Shown one piece after another: positions 43,201 through 55,219 of a DNA stretch of 64,000 bases. Where the stretch lies: positions 16,910,312 through 16,974,311 of the forward strand of contig NC_036459.1 of NCBI RefSeq assembly GCF_002775205.1, in the 5' to 3' direction. Each line of letters opens with the position of its first letter. The stretch's first letter is position 1. The notes under the pieces were generated by a model, which saw only the letters and a list, made by a program, of their open reading frames with translations, made no database searches and had not been told where the DNA came from. Source of the DNA: Xiphophorus maculatus. Taxonomy: Eukaryota > Chordata > Actinopteri > Cyprinodontiformes > Poeciliidae. Made by a program: the position numbers and the translations under genes.

Positions 43201-44523
43201 AGAAAAAAAACATCGGATTTGACAAAATATCGGAATTAGAACATGGTGTTGGCAGCATTGTGCTCTGGAGTTTTTCTGAAGTGCTAGAAAGCAAAGGATG
43301 AATTATATTTTTCATAAAGTGCTCTTGGGCAAACTTTAAAAGTGAACCTTAGAGGGAAAATTAGTTTGAAGGAAAAGCACTCATTTATTAAAAGCTCAAG
43401 GCACATTCATGAGTAAGGGAGCAGAACACGAAGTGAGCAACTCTAAACAGCCACAGTTAGTGTCGACCCCCGTATTATTAGGCAGTGCAGTGAAATCACA
43501 TTACGGCAGAATCTGTCCAAAAAACACTGAAGGCATTTTATTAAATATCAATACATTAAAATTCAAACAGGTTAATCTTAGTAACATGTTGGCTTGTCTG
43601 AACAAAATACCCCAAAACATATTCAATTGCTTCAGAAATCTAACCATGTGTCATCAGCACTCATCGGTCTAAAAGCTGTGTGTCAAAACCCCTGAGAAAC
43701 GCCATGGCAACCAGGTGCTGCGATGAACTGTTGTCACATTCGCACAAATCAAATTAATCTATTATCAGACAAAGATAAGCTGGGGAAATACATAATGACC
43801 TAATTAATCTGATTTTTCAGATTTGTTAAATATGAACTTAATTAGAACCTGCTTAGCGACACGAAGTAGGACAGAAACGATCAGGACCAGATAACGTCCT
43901 TCAGTCTGGAGAGAACGAAGGAAAGCTTTCCTAGGATTGGCTGACCTATCAAAGTTACTCCAAAAGGGGAAAAAAAATAAACATTTTGATTGGGTCTAGT
44001 CAAAGTCTTGACGAATGAGATGGTGTGGGCCAGCTGGGCTCGGATCAAGTCCTGATCTGAGAAGCGCTTTTTGTTGATTAAGGTTATCTTTGTCTGATAT
44101 TAAAACATTTAAATGAACAAAAACAAATCAGTAATGTTTCAAACACAGCGTCACAGCACTAAACGATGTAACATCATATAGTTTAATATAATCCAGTGTG
44201 CAAAATATGAAGAGGTCTGCAGAGGGAGGACTTGTTTATATGTTTAGTCTTGATCGTTTGAAAGCCTCCAGAGTTCTGGATCCTGATCAAAAAGGAAGTG
44301 AAGGAAAGAAAGATGGCGGCTCCCATGTTTCATTGTGCATGTAAAAATCTGCGTTGTTTTAAAAAAGAGCTGAGTAAAAAGGTAGTGGTTGAAGGACTTT
44401 GGGTCTTTCTGCAGATCTTCAGTCTCGTGTCGTCAGTGTTAAAAGTAACCGAATCGTTTCCTGTCCGTTTGCGCCGCGACTCTGCAAAACTGCCAGCAGG
44501 TGGCAGCATGGCACCGACGGCTG
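43201..44523. other. tm7sf3 3' UTR and intergenic DNA
   Basis: Candidate minus-strand AATAAA signals (read as TTTATT on the plus strand) are at 43537-43542 and 43384-43389, about 1 kb beyond the tm7sf3 stop. No other gene is recognised; the open frames here look fortuitous. Confidence 0.4.
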
Positions 44524-47500
44524 TCACAGCAGCAGCGGCGTGTGTTCGCCCGCCGGCTCCCTCCGCCCGACCAGCTGCCGCGCCCTCTCCACCAGGCGCC
44601 CGGCCAGCGAGGGCACGTGGTGGCTCGGGTCCAGCACGTTGGTCTTGCGGCGCTCGCGCTCCTGCAGCCACATGAGGTACGGGCTGGGCGGGAAGAAGGG
44701 CCGCGAGCGCTCGCGGTACAGCTGCAGCACCACGCCACACACGCCCAGCACCGCCCACACCGTGATCAAGGCGTAGTCTGCAGGACAACACGGCGAGGCG
44801 GTTAAAAATCTGATCATGGCTCGCGCTGAAACAAGTCGATGAAAACTCACCGATGGTTTGGAACGGCGCGTCCGTGAAGGCGGCGCTGAAGTTGTTGTTG
44901 AGGAAGCGCTTCAGGATGTTGAGCGTGATGTAGGAGAGGCTGGTGTAGACGTAGGCGTTGACGGCCAGCACCACGGCGTACGCTCCGACGCCGCCGCACG
45001 TCACGATGTTTCCCTGGAGCAAACAAGAAGCGAGGAGAACCTCAAACATGGCGGCCATCTAACTTACGCATCTAACTTAGAAGCTACAAAAATAAACTTC
45101 ATAAACATTCAGTTTGTCCAAATGACTATGGATTGTTTGCCCACCAGGGGGCACCAGCGGTACATACTGATTATCTGCTCTCTCTTCCCACCGACTTGCA
45201 GTAGCAGCAAAACTACCAGCAGGTGGCAGCATGGCACCAATTTGTTTAGTAGCTCACATTTTGAAAACAAACCAATCCATCCACTGTGATCTACTAAACT
45301 AATAAATAAAGTTATTAATAAAGGCATACATTGGCTTTCAAAAGTATTCACACCATATAACTTTCATAATGTGGTGCTTCATATTAAAATAAAAAATGTA
45401 GTTCTTCATGTTTATTTAATAAACTAATACCCATAAGTATTTAAACTCATTTTCTCTAACAGCTCTGACCAGTTTTCCCACAGCATCTTCCATTACAAAA
45501 ATAAAATCTGAAAAGTGTGGCTTACATCTGTACATCGGTCAGCCTTCACTCTGATGCTCCTAAACAAAATCTAGCATAATTTGCACATTTCAGGTTTGTA
45601 TTTATTTTTTAACACTTTCCTTCTCCATCTGCCACAGGAAAACTGAATGAAAGGCCGGCGTTTTGCTGCAGTGGTAACTAGGCAACGTTCACCAGACGAA
45701 GGCCGCTGTCAGGTAACCAGAGTGTGAAATGTGTTACCTCTCTGGGCCACCGCACGAAGAAAAGCGGAAGTGTGACCATGATGCAGCAGAACGTCACCCA
45801 GAAAACCACGTCCGAGTTCCTGAACACTTCAAGGTCTCCTGTGTTCAAACGGCAAGGCACAGATTTAAAAATCAAAGCAAGACGAGAAAAAAAAAAACCC
45901 CAACAACAACAAGGAACAGGTGCGCTGTGACAGAGAGAGAGGCGGATTGTACCCAGCGGGGTGAAGAGGACGACGGCAGCGACGAGGAAGCCCAGCATCA
46001 GGCCGACCACGACCACGCAGGCCATGACGGAGCCGAAGCGCCACCAGCTCATCACCAGGACGACGCCGCCCACCACCCCCACCACAGCGGACACGGTCAG
46101 CCGGACTGGGAGTGGAGAAAAATAAAAATAAAGAAATCCCAACTTGTTGACGCTGTGTGAACGGGTCAGGAGGTTGGGAGGAGGGTCTCACTGTCATAGT
46201 CCAGCTGCGTGGTCCTTGTGATGAGGACGAAGAAGAAAAACGCAGCGAAGCTGAATCCCATGCAGAACAGCTCTGAACCACAGCAAGAGAGAAAGACAAA
46301 TTAACCCATACAGGAAGTAGATTGACTCACATTAGCTCCATTAGCTTCCTAAAGTGTTACTTCATCATGTTTCCATGTCTTTCTATTGTTTTCCATAGCT
46401 TGAAAGTTATTTTAAAACATTTTCCTGAAACATACATGAATGGCGATGTAGTATGTGAAACCACAGATGTTGTTTGTGAGCATAATGTTTCTCAAGTTTA
46501 AAAAATGGCTCGTTTTATAGCAGGGTTTTTATATAAGAGTGAGCCCTCTGTTGATACAAAACATCTGTGTTCCCCCATAATAATTACACTTCCTTTCCAA
46601 TCACTGTGTGGCATTAGGTGGATGTGATGAAGAGGCATGAAGCGTCTGGAGAATTAACTCCTAAACCAAAAAACAAACTATGGACTGAGAAGTAAGACTT
46701 CTAGCTGTTTCCATTCACTTCTGTGTTTTGTACAACTCCTTCACTGCCTGCTAAGATAAGCAGGGTTTGTGCACATTACACAGTAAAATTCAAGTACTTT
46801 TCAAGCATTTACAATCACCACCGCATGACATCATTTATTATTGTTATTAATAATGTATTGTGGCAGTATTCGACATTCTACAGCAGGGATATTTTAGCAA
46901 ACTAAAATATAATTTTATGTCACATAAAATCACTTGGGTAATTCCAACTAACCTAAAGATGAACTTACTTCAATCTAACTTAAATGTGAGAAGAAAAAAA
47001 ACTTGCTGTCTTTAATTAGGTGTACGTAAAAATCTGGTTTCAGCTGTACATGTTTTCCAAATGTAGGGTTTGAGTCAAACGTCTGATTGCAGTTTGAATA
47101 TCAAGCACTTTCAAGGACTTTCTGCAGAAAACGAGAACTTTCCAAACCTTAAAGAGGCCTAATTGAAATGCAAGCATTTTAAAGGATTTCAAGTACCCAT
47201 ACAAACCCTGAGTAAGAGTTTGCAAAAACACAGTTTGAATTTGAGATGTAATCAGGTAGACTCAGCGGAACGCTCATAAATCCCTGGTTGAGGTGCCCGT
47301 TTGTTAGATCTCAAAATTAGAGTTTTATTGAGGGATTCTTATTTTAAAGTATCACAAAGCAGGTTCTACATCACCAACAGATAAGAATACATCTGTTAGT
47401 GTGTCGACTCACCACATTTGAAGAATCGATGGCCGAAAAAGCAGACGAACAAGCCTGCCAAGCCAGCGATGGTGAAGAAAACTTTTGTCGATATTTTTCC

Positions 47501-50500
47501 TGCAACATGTTCACACCCAACTTAAAACTAAAGTCTTTAAAACATTGATTTTAAACCAGCGGCAACGACAGATGCTAACCGAGGGTCTGGCAGCCGTCCA
47601 GAGTGGAGGTGAAGCTACAGGCGTAGGTGTGGGCAGGAACGTAGGAGGCGGAGGTGTTCAACACGGGGTCTCTGACGATGACGGAGTAGATGACACCCTG
47701 ACCGGGGATGGAGCTGAACGCCACGGCCGTCTTGTCCGTTGACTTCAGCGTCACCACCTTACAGGAGACAAGACGGTCGTTCATTGATGCGTCGCTAAAC
47801 GTATAGTTTACTGGTCATGTTTTGGTTCTCACCAGTCTGCCGCTCGCCGCCATGCCTCGGGCGTCGGCGACAGCCTTGAGGCTGCTGAACAGGCTGCTCT
47901 CTGATAGGTCACTCTCGGGCAGGAAGTACTGGTAGACGTCGTACTCCAGGCGCCAGCGCGTGTCGCTTGCTGTCGACGTGTCGCAGGCTGCCGGGGTTTG
48001 GCCTCTGACAAAGATTTTAAAAAAAAGGAAAGAAAGAAAGAGAGCTAATATCTACCTAAAATTTAAAAAAAAAACAACTCGACCCGACTAATTAAGTTTA
48101 AATCAAATCTAAACTCGACATATTATTTAGTAAAATTTCACTGGTTTAGTTTTTAGAGCACAACTTGAGTCAGCAGTGCAACTTTTTTGCGTTTTAATCT
48201 TTCATTTCGCATCTTCCTGCTCCACTTTGTCGCTTGTTGGAACCGCAGCGCGAGTCAAGAGCAAATCATCTGGGATGTGACTGAGAGGAGAAGAGCAGGG
48301 CGGGGCTGCCTGCGCTTTGTGCTGCACTTGTTACAGTCTAATGAAACTCTACACCTTATTCTCTTTCCTTAACAGGGTAAGCTGTCTGTTATATGTAGAA
48401 TAGAGATCCACATTTTTCAAACACAGAATTGTGCATAAAAATCTGCAGCTTAAATGACTAGCATTAGGTTAGTTTAGCTGCCTAACTTTTTCTTAAATAA
48501 AAAAAATATCAAACAATTATTCAAAATACAAATGCTTCTCTGATGGCAGGTTTTCTATAGAACAGATTTTTTTTCTGTACCTCTAATTTAGACTAAAAAG
48601 CAAATTAACACAACTTTACAGTTTGGTTTGGCTTTCTCTGATCTAATCAAACGTATTAGAGAAGCCTGAGCCCGACCACGTTTTGGGTCAGGTTAGGCCC
48701 ATAAATGTAAACTCTGAAAAACATCAGGGACTGATTTTGACTTGACTGCCGCCTCGTATGCAAACAGTAAACATTACATACATCTCTGTCACATGAAAAC
48801 GATTGTGGATCTCATTACCCACAGTAGACAGTTGCAGTTTAATTGTTGTTGGCGCATCGTGTGCAGAGAGAACAGACACGGACTGGTGCGTTTTCACTTC
48901 TTTCGTCAGGGCGGGACACAAACGCGATGTGAGCGCTGATAAACAGCTGATGTGCATCAGTCTGCTCTACTTTGGTTCCTGCACCAGTAGGACGCCTGAA
49001 AGTCGCAAACCCGACAGTAAAACGAGAACCTGCCACCAACGTGTGGCGGTTTTGCAACATCTCAGAGTCAAAGCTGCAGCTTTTTAAATCTTTGTGATGA
49101 GTTACAATGCAAAAACATTAAGTCTTACCAAGTGCTTTTGGTCTTGTTTGTAGTGCAAATATCTTAGTACACTTGAAGTAAGAGAAAACTAACTTACAAG
49201 AAACTTTTCAACAATATATAGGAGCTTGTTTTAAGTAAATATTTCCTTCATATTAATAAATAAAAACCCACTAGTTCCACTGGTAGATTATTTAATTCAT
49301 TGCAAGAAATTTTCCTCATGTTATTAGTGAAATAGTTCTAGTGGAACTAAGGAATTATTCATTTAAAACAAGCTCTTATTTCTTGCTGAAAAGTTACTTT
49401 TGAGTTTCTCTTATTTCGATTGTACTTTTGAAGTAGAAACTCGACCAAAAACACTTAGTAAGATTTTGTTTTTTGCAGTGCAGATGTTGATCTAAATCAA
49501 AACTGACTTCCTGTCTACTCTAAAAACTAATCAGATAAGTAGCTGCTTGCTAAACCTCATGCATGACATTGCAAGGCGACAGAAAAAAACAAAACAGCGT
49601 TTCGGCCTAGTGTAGCGTTCCAGTCCACAAACCATTGCAAATGTTTCCCAGTAATAAGTCATCGAGGTTCAACACTCAGAAATATTCATGAAAAAAAAAC
49701 AAAAAAAAACTGATCTGCTTGGTGTGTTTGCAGTGTTGCTGAAGCCTGCAACCAGAGTGGCTAAACAGGAAGTGAAGCAAACTCTCCCCGGCTCACCTCT
49801 GGTATCCTAAATTAGCGGGGCCGAAGCGGACGGTGGTCTCGTACAGGTTGTAGCTGATGTAGACGTTGGGATCCACGTCCAGGCTGGACTCCATGCTGCA
49901 GGCTCCAGGGACCGGCGCTGGAAAGAACCACCAGTGCAAAAACTAAATAGATAAGTTTGCTTCTCAGTTTGTGGTGAAATCTTTTGCAGAAATGCGTTTC
50001 GTGACTGAGAGTGCGCAACTTCCTGCTCTCCGTACCAGTGCTGGAGTAAGAGAGGATGACTCCAGTCCCAGAGACGGGTTCCTCGTCGGGAGAAGACAGG
50101 AACAAGGAGAGCCGGATTTGGGCCGGCTGCAGAGCCGTGAGGAGCCCAGAGTCCACGGCCGACAGGAAAGGACCTTCATCTGGGATCTGGAACACAGACG
50201 TCAAGCTCAGGCGTTTAGCTATTCCATTTGGACGCACTAATCAGCCTCGTTAAAGAAAAAAAGCAGAATTAGCCGCAGTTAGACTGAAGATAAATTTAAA
50301 ATTATGAACAAGAGTTTGTTTTAAACAGACTAAACACTGTTGGCACTGGAAACGAATGAGTTTGAGTCTTCCTTAAACTTCCACACTGAAGAGGGTTGGT
50401 TATTTCTTCATTAATCAAACTATAACTTTAATTAAAGGGTAGTTATTTAGCCTACAGAAAATGTTTTCCGTCACAACTGTATCCCAATCAGGAGATTTTT

Positions 50501-53500
50501 AAACTGCAATTTTCACCAGAGCAGTAACTGGGGACAAGTCTGGCTCCGTGTTGTCGGACCACAAAGAAACCAGTCAACATTTAACTGCGACTCAACAACA
50601 GGCTTGTTGTTGTTCCTCTCCATCACAGCTTCATTGTAACTCCAGCAACAACCACAGTCTACTGCGGATCCAGCGCAGAGGCTCCATCTGTAGGAAATAC
50701 TCAATAATCCATAACTGATCAGGTCTTTATGTGTCGCCTTCAGATTGCTCTCATTGTCAACGGATTTGATTCCAATTTTCAGGGTCACAATTCGATTCGG
50801 AGATGATTTTTGAGATTCATCATTTCCATTTGCGTGATTTATTGTTCTTCTCTATTTTCGCTCTATCAACCAAAAACTGGATGACTAAAGTCCTGAGTCT
50901 GGTGCTCAGGTCTCAGTTAGAGCTTTCTTTGAAAAACAATTTTGTTTACAGAGACATCATGATTAATTTCATTTGTTGTTTCTGTTTTCTTTATTTATTT
51001 GGGATATTTTAACTGTGCCCCAGTTCCACTGTTAAATATTCATTAGAATTTTAAGTTTGTTGGTCTTCGAGAATGTGTTCCTGCATTATTATTACATTAC
51101 TTTAAAACTATAAGTTGTCCAGCAATATTTGTTATTGTGAAAGGTGTAGACACAACCAAAAAAAATCCTAAAAGTAATTGATCAAAGCAAGGAAAAAAAA
51201 GGGAACTGATTAAAGATATCACATACAGGAAGTTAAAATCTTTAGAATGACTTTACATTGTTGCTGAAAAACTCTACTTCCCCTTTTATTTGGACAAGTT
51301 TAGCAGACTTGGAACTGTTTTCCTTTCATCTGTCCGAAGCAGGCAATTAATCACAGATTAGTTTTCTTCCAGAATAATCAGAGAACATTCCCTGACTTGT
51401 AAGTGCCACCCTGACCCCGTGGGGAGATTTTTTTTTCCCTTCAAAGACTTTGGGACCCTGGCCTGAAGATTGATTACCCCCCCTCCCTCTCCTGGAAGTC
51501 GTTTCGTCTGCTGCTCCTGACCTGAGGACTGTACATCAGCTGACTGGGACTTCTCTCAGGGGGTCAGCCGACCCGCCTCACAAAGCCTCATTCATTCATT
51601 CCGTGGCGGCAGAACGGTTTTAGCGCACTCCGTGACCCCGAGCATTAGCGGGAGAAATTAAAAACGCACTTGTTTTGCTGATTTAACTCGCCCGGTTCAC
51701 TGAAGCTACACCTGAAATCACAGGAACATTAAAGGAAATAAAGCTTCTGCCACAAACAGTCCGACATTTATTGTATCTGGTAAGTAAATCCCACTTCCTC
51801 GCGTTTCACTGCAGTGAGCGGATGCATGAAAGTAACCCCTGTTCCTCTCACCCTGGTGTAGGAGAGCGTGGCGTTGCGGTGCAGCGTGTGGAACTGCAGC
51901 GTGATGAAGGCCACGTCCGGAGGGATCCGGGTCACCACGGCCTCCACCGTCTCGTTCAGAGAGACGTTCACGTTCTGGAACGCCCCCGGCAGGAACGTCA
52001 CCCGGTCTGAGGACACAACACGACACAGATGGTCATGTGGACGTCCAGGAATCATTATCTTCAGTCAGAGTCTTCTACTGCTGCGCTACGACACAGGCTG
52101 CTAGAGGAGATGGTTCTTGCCTACGCCCGTTAGCATCAACAACATGAACAGTATGAGTTAGCATTTAATTTCCCTCCTGGATTAAGGAAGTGTTCTTGAA
52201 GGGCTCAACAGGAAGCCGGTCACAATTATCAATAAATCAATTAATGGGATGATAAATTAAAATGAGCGCAATATCGTTAAAAGTTTTGTGAAACACTGCA
52301 AAGCTTTTGACACATGGTACGAACTGTTAGCTTCCACTCCCTCCCACTTTGGCCTGTTTTCCCTGAGATGATTATTGTTTTTATTGCAATTTTGATTATC
52401 AAGACTTTGAATTATTGTTGTTTTATTTGCTTTTTTTATGCGTGAAATGTTTTCCAGATCCAATGTTAAAATGATCTTTAGAAATTAAAGGGGTTTTTTT
52501 TATGCTTGAGTGGGTTTACTCGCATTAATAAGCCATTATTATTATTTATTTGTTAAAAATGGTCTCAAAATGACTATTTCATTGTTTATCAAAAATAATT
52601 TCTAGGACAAAATTTGTTACAATGACAGACCTGTCCAACAGCCAAGCAAAATTTGGTTGAAAACGGACTAAAAATACAACATTGACATTGAGATTAGTCA
52701 ACATAAACCTGAATTCTTCACTGCCGATTTTTGTAGAGCAGTTCTATTAAAGAGATTGCCTTAATTTTGACTTTTCAAATGCGAGCTGCTGCTCACCAAA
52801 ATAGATTTCTGGAGAGCTGCAGAATATATATCCAATCACAATTCTTGTCGCTGCAATGTCAGCAAGTGAAACACTGCACTACAGGAATGCTTAGATGAAA
52901 TATTTGCATATCATTTATGTGCCATGCATTCACAGCTTGATCTCCATCTTATATAAGAGCAATTAGATGTTTTGTTTTTACTACAAATGTCCAGAGATTA
53001 GAATTAGACAATTGGTTTTTTTTTTAATTCAAAATGACTTCTCATCTCAAAGAAATTCAAGCTTGTCATGCTCTAAAGGATGTTCACATTCCTTCTCTTT
53101 GACAGTTGTTGATCTTCGGCAATTTCCAAGAAAATCAAAAATCCCTTCAGTCTGCGTAAGTCTGAATGCTCCCTTAATCTCCACTGCTGCTAATGGGCAA
53201 GATTTGATGGAAGACATTCTTTGATAATGAGTACAAATATATTTTTGTCAGGCCAAGCCTCAGATATACCAGGATTAATTAAGTGCATCATCTGATCATC
53301 TGCTTCCATTGCCTCCCAAGATGCAATGGAAGCACCCTCCCCCCCACAAATCAGGCAGAATAATCGGTTAACTATGGATGTTTTCATTCCTCAGCCTGTT
53401 TGGAAGGAATGAGCTGAAGGAACCCAATCTCAATGCCAACATCTCTTTATATGATCGAATACCTTGACTTTTAAAAATGTCATTATTACGTAAAACATCT

Positions 53501-53984
53501 ATTTTAACAAAGTAAAACCTAATGTTTTCACCTGCTGGTGCCTCTAAATTCCTTATAAGTGCAATTCTGTGAACTTAAAACTACTTTACCCAGACTGACG
53601 TTTGCTGCATTTTATTGACTTTCCTTCATGTTTATTCCACTGACATCAGGCACCTGTCACTTTAATAATTTACTTTTAATCGAGCTATTTCTTATAGTGA
53701 GGTTAGTGGACTAAATATGTCGGGTTTTTTATTTTTAGCTAGCTAAGCTACAGATGCTTTTCTGCACGAGCGGAATTACCTGTCCTGCTAGCTTAACAGG
53801 AAAAACCGCATAAAACTAAATTCTGCAGTTTTATACAGATAAAATGATTTATGAAGAAGATTTATTTTTAAAAAAGGAAAGTACACACTAACACGCCGTA
53901 GCCGTGACTGTACTCACTTTCCGCTTGAGCTTGTACTTCACATGCGAAGAAGAGCAGCAGCGGACTCCACATCCAGTGAGACAT
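44524..53984 (-). CDS. tm7sf3: tm7sf3, Transmembrane 7 superfamily member 3 (560 aa)
   Basis: The coding exons, 5' to 3', are 53984-53918, 52006-51852, 50186-50036, 49917-49797, 48004-47833, 47757-47580, 47499-47413, 46272-46192, 46105-45953, 45838-45738, 45013-44851 and 44777-44524. All are GT-AG with compatible phases, and they total 1683 nt. The protein has a signal peptide (MSHWMWSPLLLFFACEVQAQ) and a long extracellular region with N-glycosylation sequons (NVS, NAT, NTS). Seven hydrophobic helices follow, from about residue 286 to 500, encoded by exons 7-12. The cytoplasmic tail has RPFFPPSPYLMW, NVLDPSHH and EHTPLLL at the C-terminus. Conserved landmarks with human TM7SF3 (570 aa) include SSIPGQGVIYSVIV, AHTYACSF, CFFGHRF and TSLSYITLNILKR. 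The human protein is reported to protect cells from stress-induced apoptosis, but its exact activity is unsettled. Confidence 0.95.
45330..45620. repeat. Dispersed fish repeat ('TCAAAAGTATTCACACC' type)
   Basis: It lies in the tm7sf3 intron between coding exons 10 and 11. It carries 'ctttcaaaagtattcacacc' and 'aatctgaaaagtgtggc', motifs of a very common fish interspersed repeat. Related pieces occur near 41.55-42.05, 54.64, 59.94-60.02 and 62.05-62.29 kb. Confidence 0.5.
46273..47412 (-). other. tm7sf3: tm7sf3 intron between coding exons 7 and 8
   Basis: This intron of about 1.1 kb is AT-rich. No exon, RNA gene or clear transposon boundary is recognised. Confidence 0.6.
48005..49796 (-). other. 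tm7sf3: tm7sf3 intron between coding exons 4 and 5, repeat-rich
   Basis: It contains a dispersed element between about 48075 ('actcgacccgacta') and 48715 ('gggtcaggttaggcccat'), and a palindromic MITE at 49105-49480. No coding sequence is recognised. Confidence 0.6.
49105..49480. mobile_element. Palindromic MITE (CAMTGCAAAA...TTTTGCAGTG)
   Basis: The left part, caatgcaaaaacattaagtc through 'accaagtgcttttggtc', is the inverted counterpart of the right part, 'gaccaaaaacacttagtaag' through 'ttttttgcagtg'. Internal inverted pairs continue inward ('gagcttgttttaagt' with 'aaaacaagctc', and 'ctagttccactgg' with 'ctagtggaacta'). It has no coding capacity. A clean target duplication was not found. 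Confidence 0.75.
50187..51851 (-). other. tm7sf3: tm7sf3 intron between coding exons 2 and 3
   Basis: This is mostly AT-rich DNA with one more GC-rich patch near 51.4-51.66 kb and a family-D-like fragment near 51.12 kb ('gtccagcaatatttgtta'). No gene is recognised. Confidence 0.55.
52007..53917 (-). other. tm7sf3: tm7sf3 intron 1
   Basis: It holds a decayed family D element (about 52.2-52.65 kb, with 'aatttgttacaatgacaga' at its right end) and otherwise AT-rich DNA. No exon is recognised. Confidence 0.55.
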
Positions 53985-54290
53985 TTCCCTCCGGTTTACC
54001 TGCCCGACAAAAATTTAAAAAAAAAAACACTTCAACCTGCCGGTGGTTGAAAAATCACCGGAAACCGCGAACTCGTCCGTGTTTTCGTCCCACCAACCGC
54101 GATAGTGACATAGTGGACAGCTGAGGTCTGCTCCCTGCAACAAACCCCAACTTGTCTCCCTCACTCCGCTCCCTGCCGCTCTGCTGGTTCAACAACAGGC
54201 TCCTTCTGGCTTGGAAATCTCGCCTCTAATCCCGCGATACTTCGACTTAACGTGAACTTCAATATTAAATGACTTTTTTTTTTTTACAAA
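53985..54290 (-). promoter_or_regulatory. tm7sf3: tm7sf3 5' UTR and promoter region
   Basis: A CpG-containing stretch immediately upstream of the start codon is bounded on its far side by a 128-base AT microsatellite. No TATA box or distinctive motif was identified, so the transcription start is unknown. Confidence 0.4.
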
Positions 54291-54297
54291 TTTGATT

Positions 54298-54333
<36 letters not shown>

Positions 54334-54378
54334 CATATATATATATATACATATATATATATACATACATATATATAT

Positions 54379-54417
<39 letters not shown>

Positions 54418-54425
54418 CATATATT
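54298..54425. repeat. Compound (AT)n/(ATAC)n microsatellite
   Basis: About 128 bases of TA dinucleotides are interrupted at intervals by 'atacatac' and 'gtatat' steps. It lies about 310 bases upstream of the tm7sf3 start codon, between tm7sf3 and fgfr1op2. Confidence 0.95.
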
Positions 54426-55219
54426 TTTTCTTATGCCTTTTTATTTCTATTTTTAAAAAAACACATCATAATTAAACAATGACAAAAACTCAAACTAAGA
54501 ACTTAAGAGAAAAGGTCAGAAAATAATTAACGGGATCAAACTTCAAGTCCGATATTCTCTCTTGAACTTTGACTAGACCTTTCAACATTTTGGAAGCAGC
54601 TAGACGGACCAAATTTCACTTGGAGGTATCAGAGTAAATTCACACCATACTTCTCAGATTTTTATTTGTAAAACAAACAATGCAAAGCACTGTAAATAAA
54701 CATATTTCAAGTAAATCATCTTATTTTTAAGCTAATTTATTTTGTAGCTGTAAAAGGCTATTATTTACATTGTAGTTTTATTGTTTTTTTTTCCCCCATC
54801 ATAAATAAGAGAACCTGAGAACATCTGCTCCTACTCCTGGCAGTGTTTTGAGCAGTTAAAGTTTCGCTTCCTGTCCTTAAATCCGTCGACAACAATAACA
54901 GGAGTTGTGAAAGTAAGAAGTTGCGTACACACACACAACCACCGAAACCAAAACAGAGACAGAAACATGGGAATACATGCTATGATTGTTTAGATGTTAC
55001 ATTAAATCAACATGGCCTCACACGGTTTGACCACTGTGCATTTATTTATGTCACTCTTTCACTCATTCATACTTTAAAACGACGCAGGCTCCACACTGAC
55101 ACAAGAAAGCAAAACATTACAGCGACAGCAGACAGAGACCGGGCTCCGGTGGCGACATGCGGCAGGAGGCTTCGCCTTGAGGAGTCTGTGGGTGGAACGG
55201 CCCGTAAGGGGGCGGAGCT
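54426..55219. other. Gap between the tm7sf3 promoter and the fgfr1op2 stop codon
   Basis: It includes the fgfr1op2 3' UTR. On the plus strand TTTATT (minus-strand AATAAA) occurs near 55.04 and 54.66 kb as possible polyadenylation signals. Short fish-repeat pieces are present. No gene is recognised. Confidence 0.45.

Noticed and set aside
44330-45058. 242-codon minus-strand frame spanning two tm7sf3 exons
   Set aside because: Only the part within exon 45013-44851 is real coding sequence; the rest reads through the intron and then exon 12 in the wrong frame.
45729-46160. Plus-strand His/Asp/Glu-rich frame opposite tm7sf3 exons 9-10
   Set aside because: It is antisense to hydrophobic membrane-helix codons; such shadows are typically rich in charged residues and His. 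No independent support.
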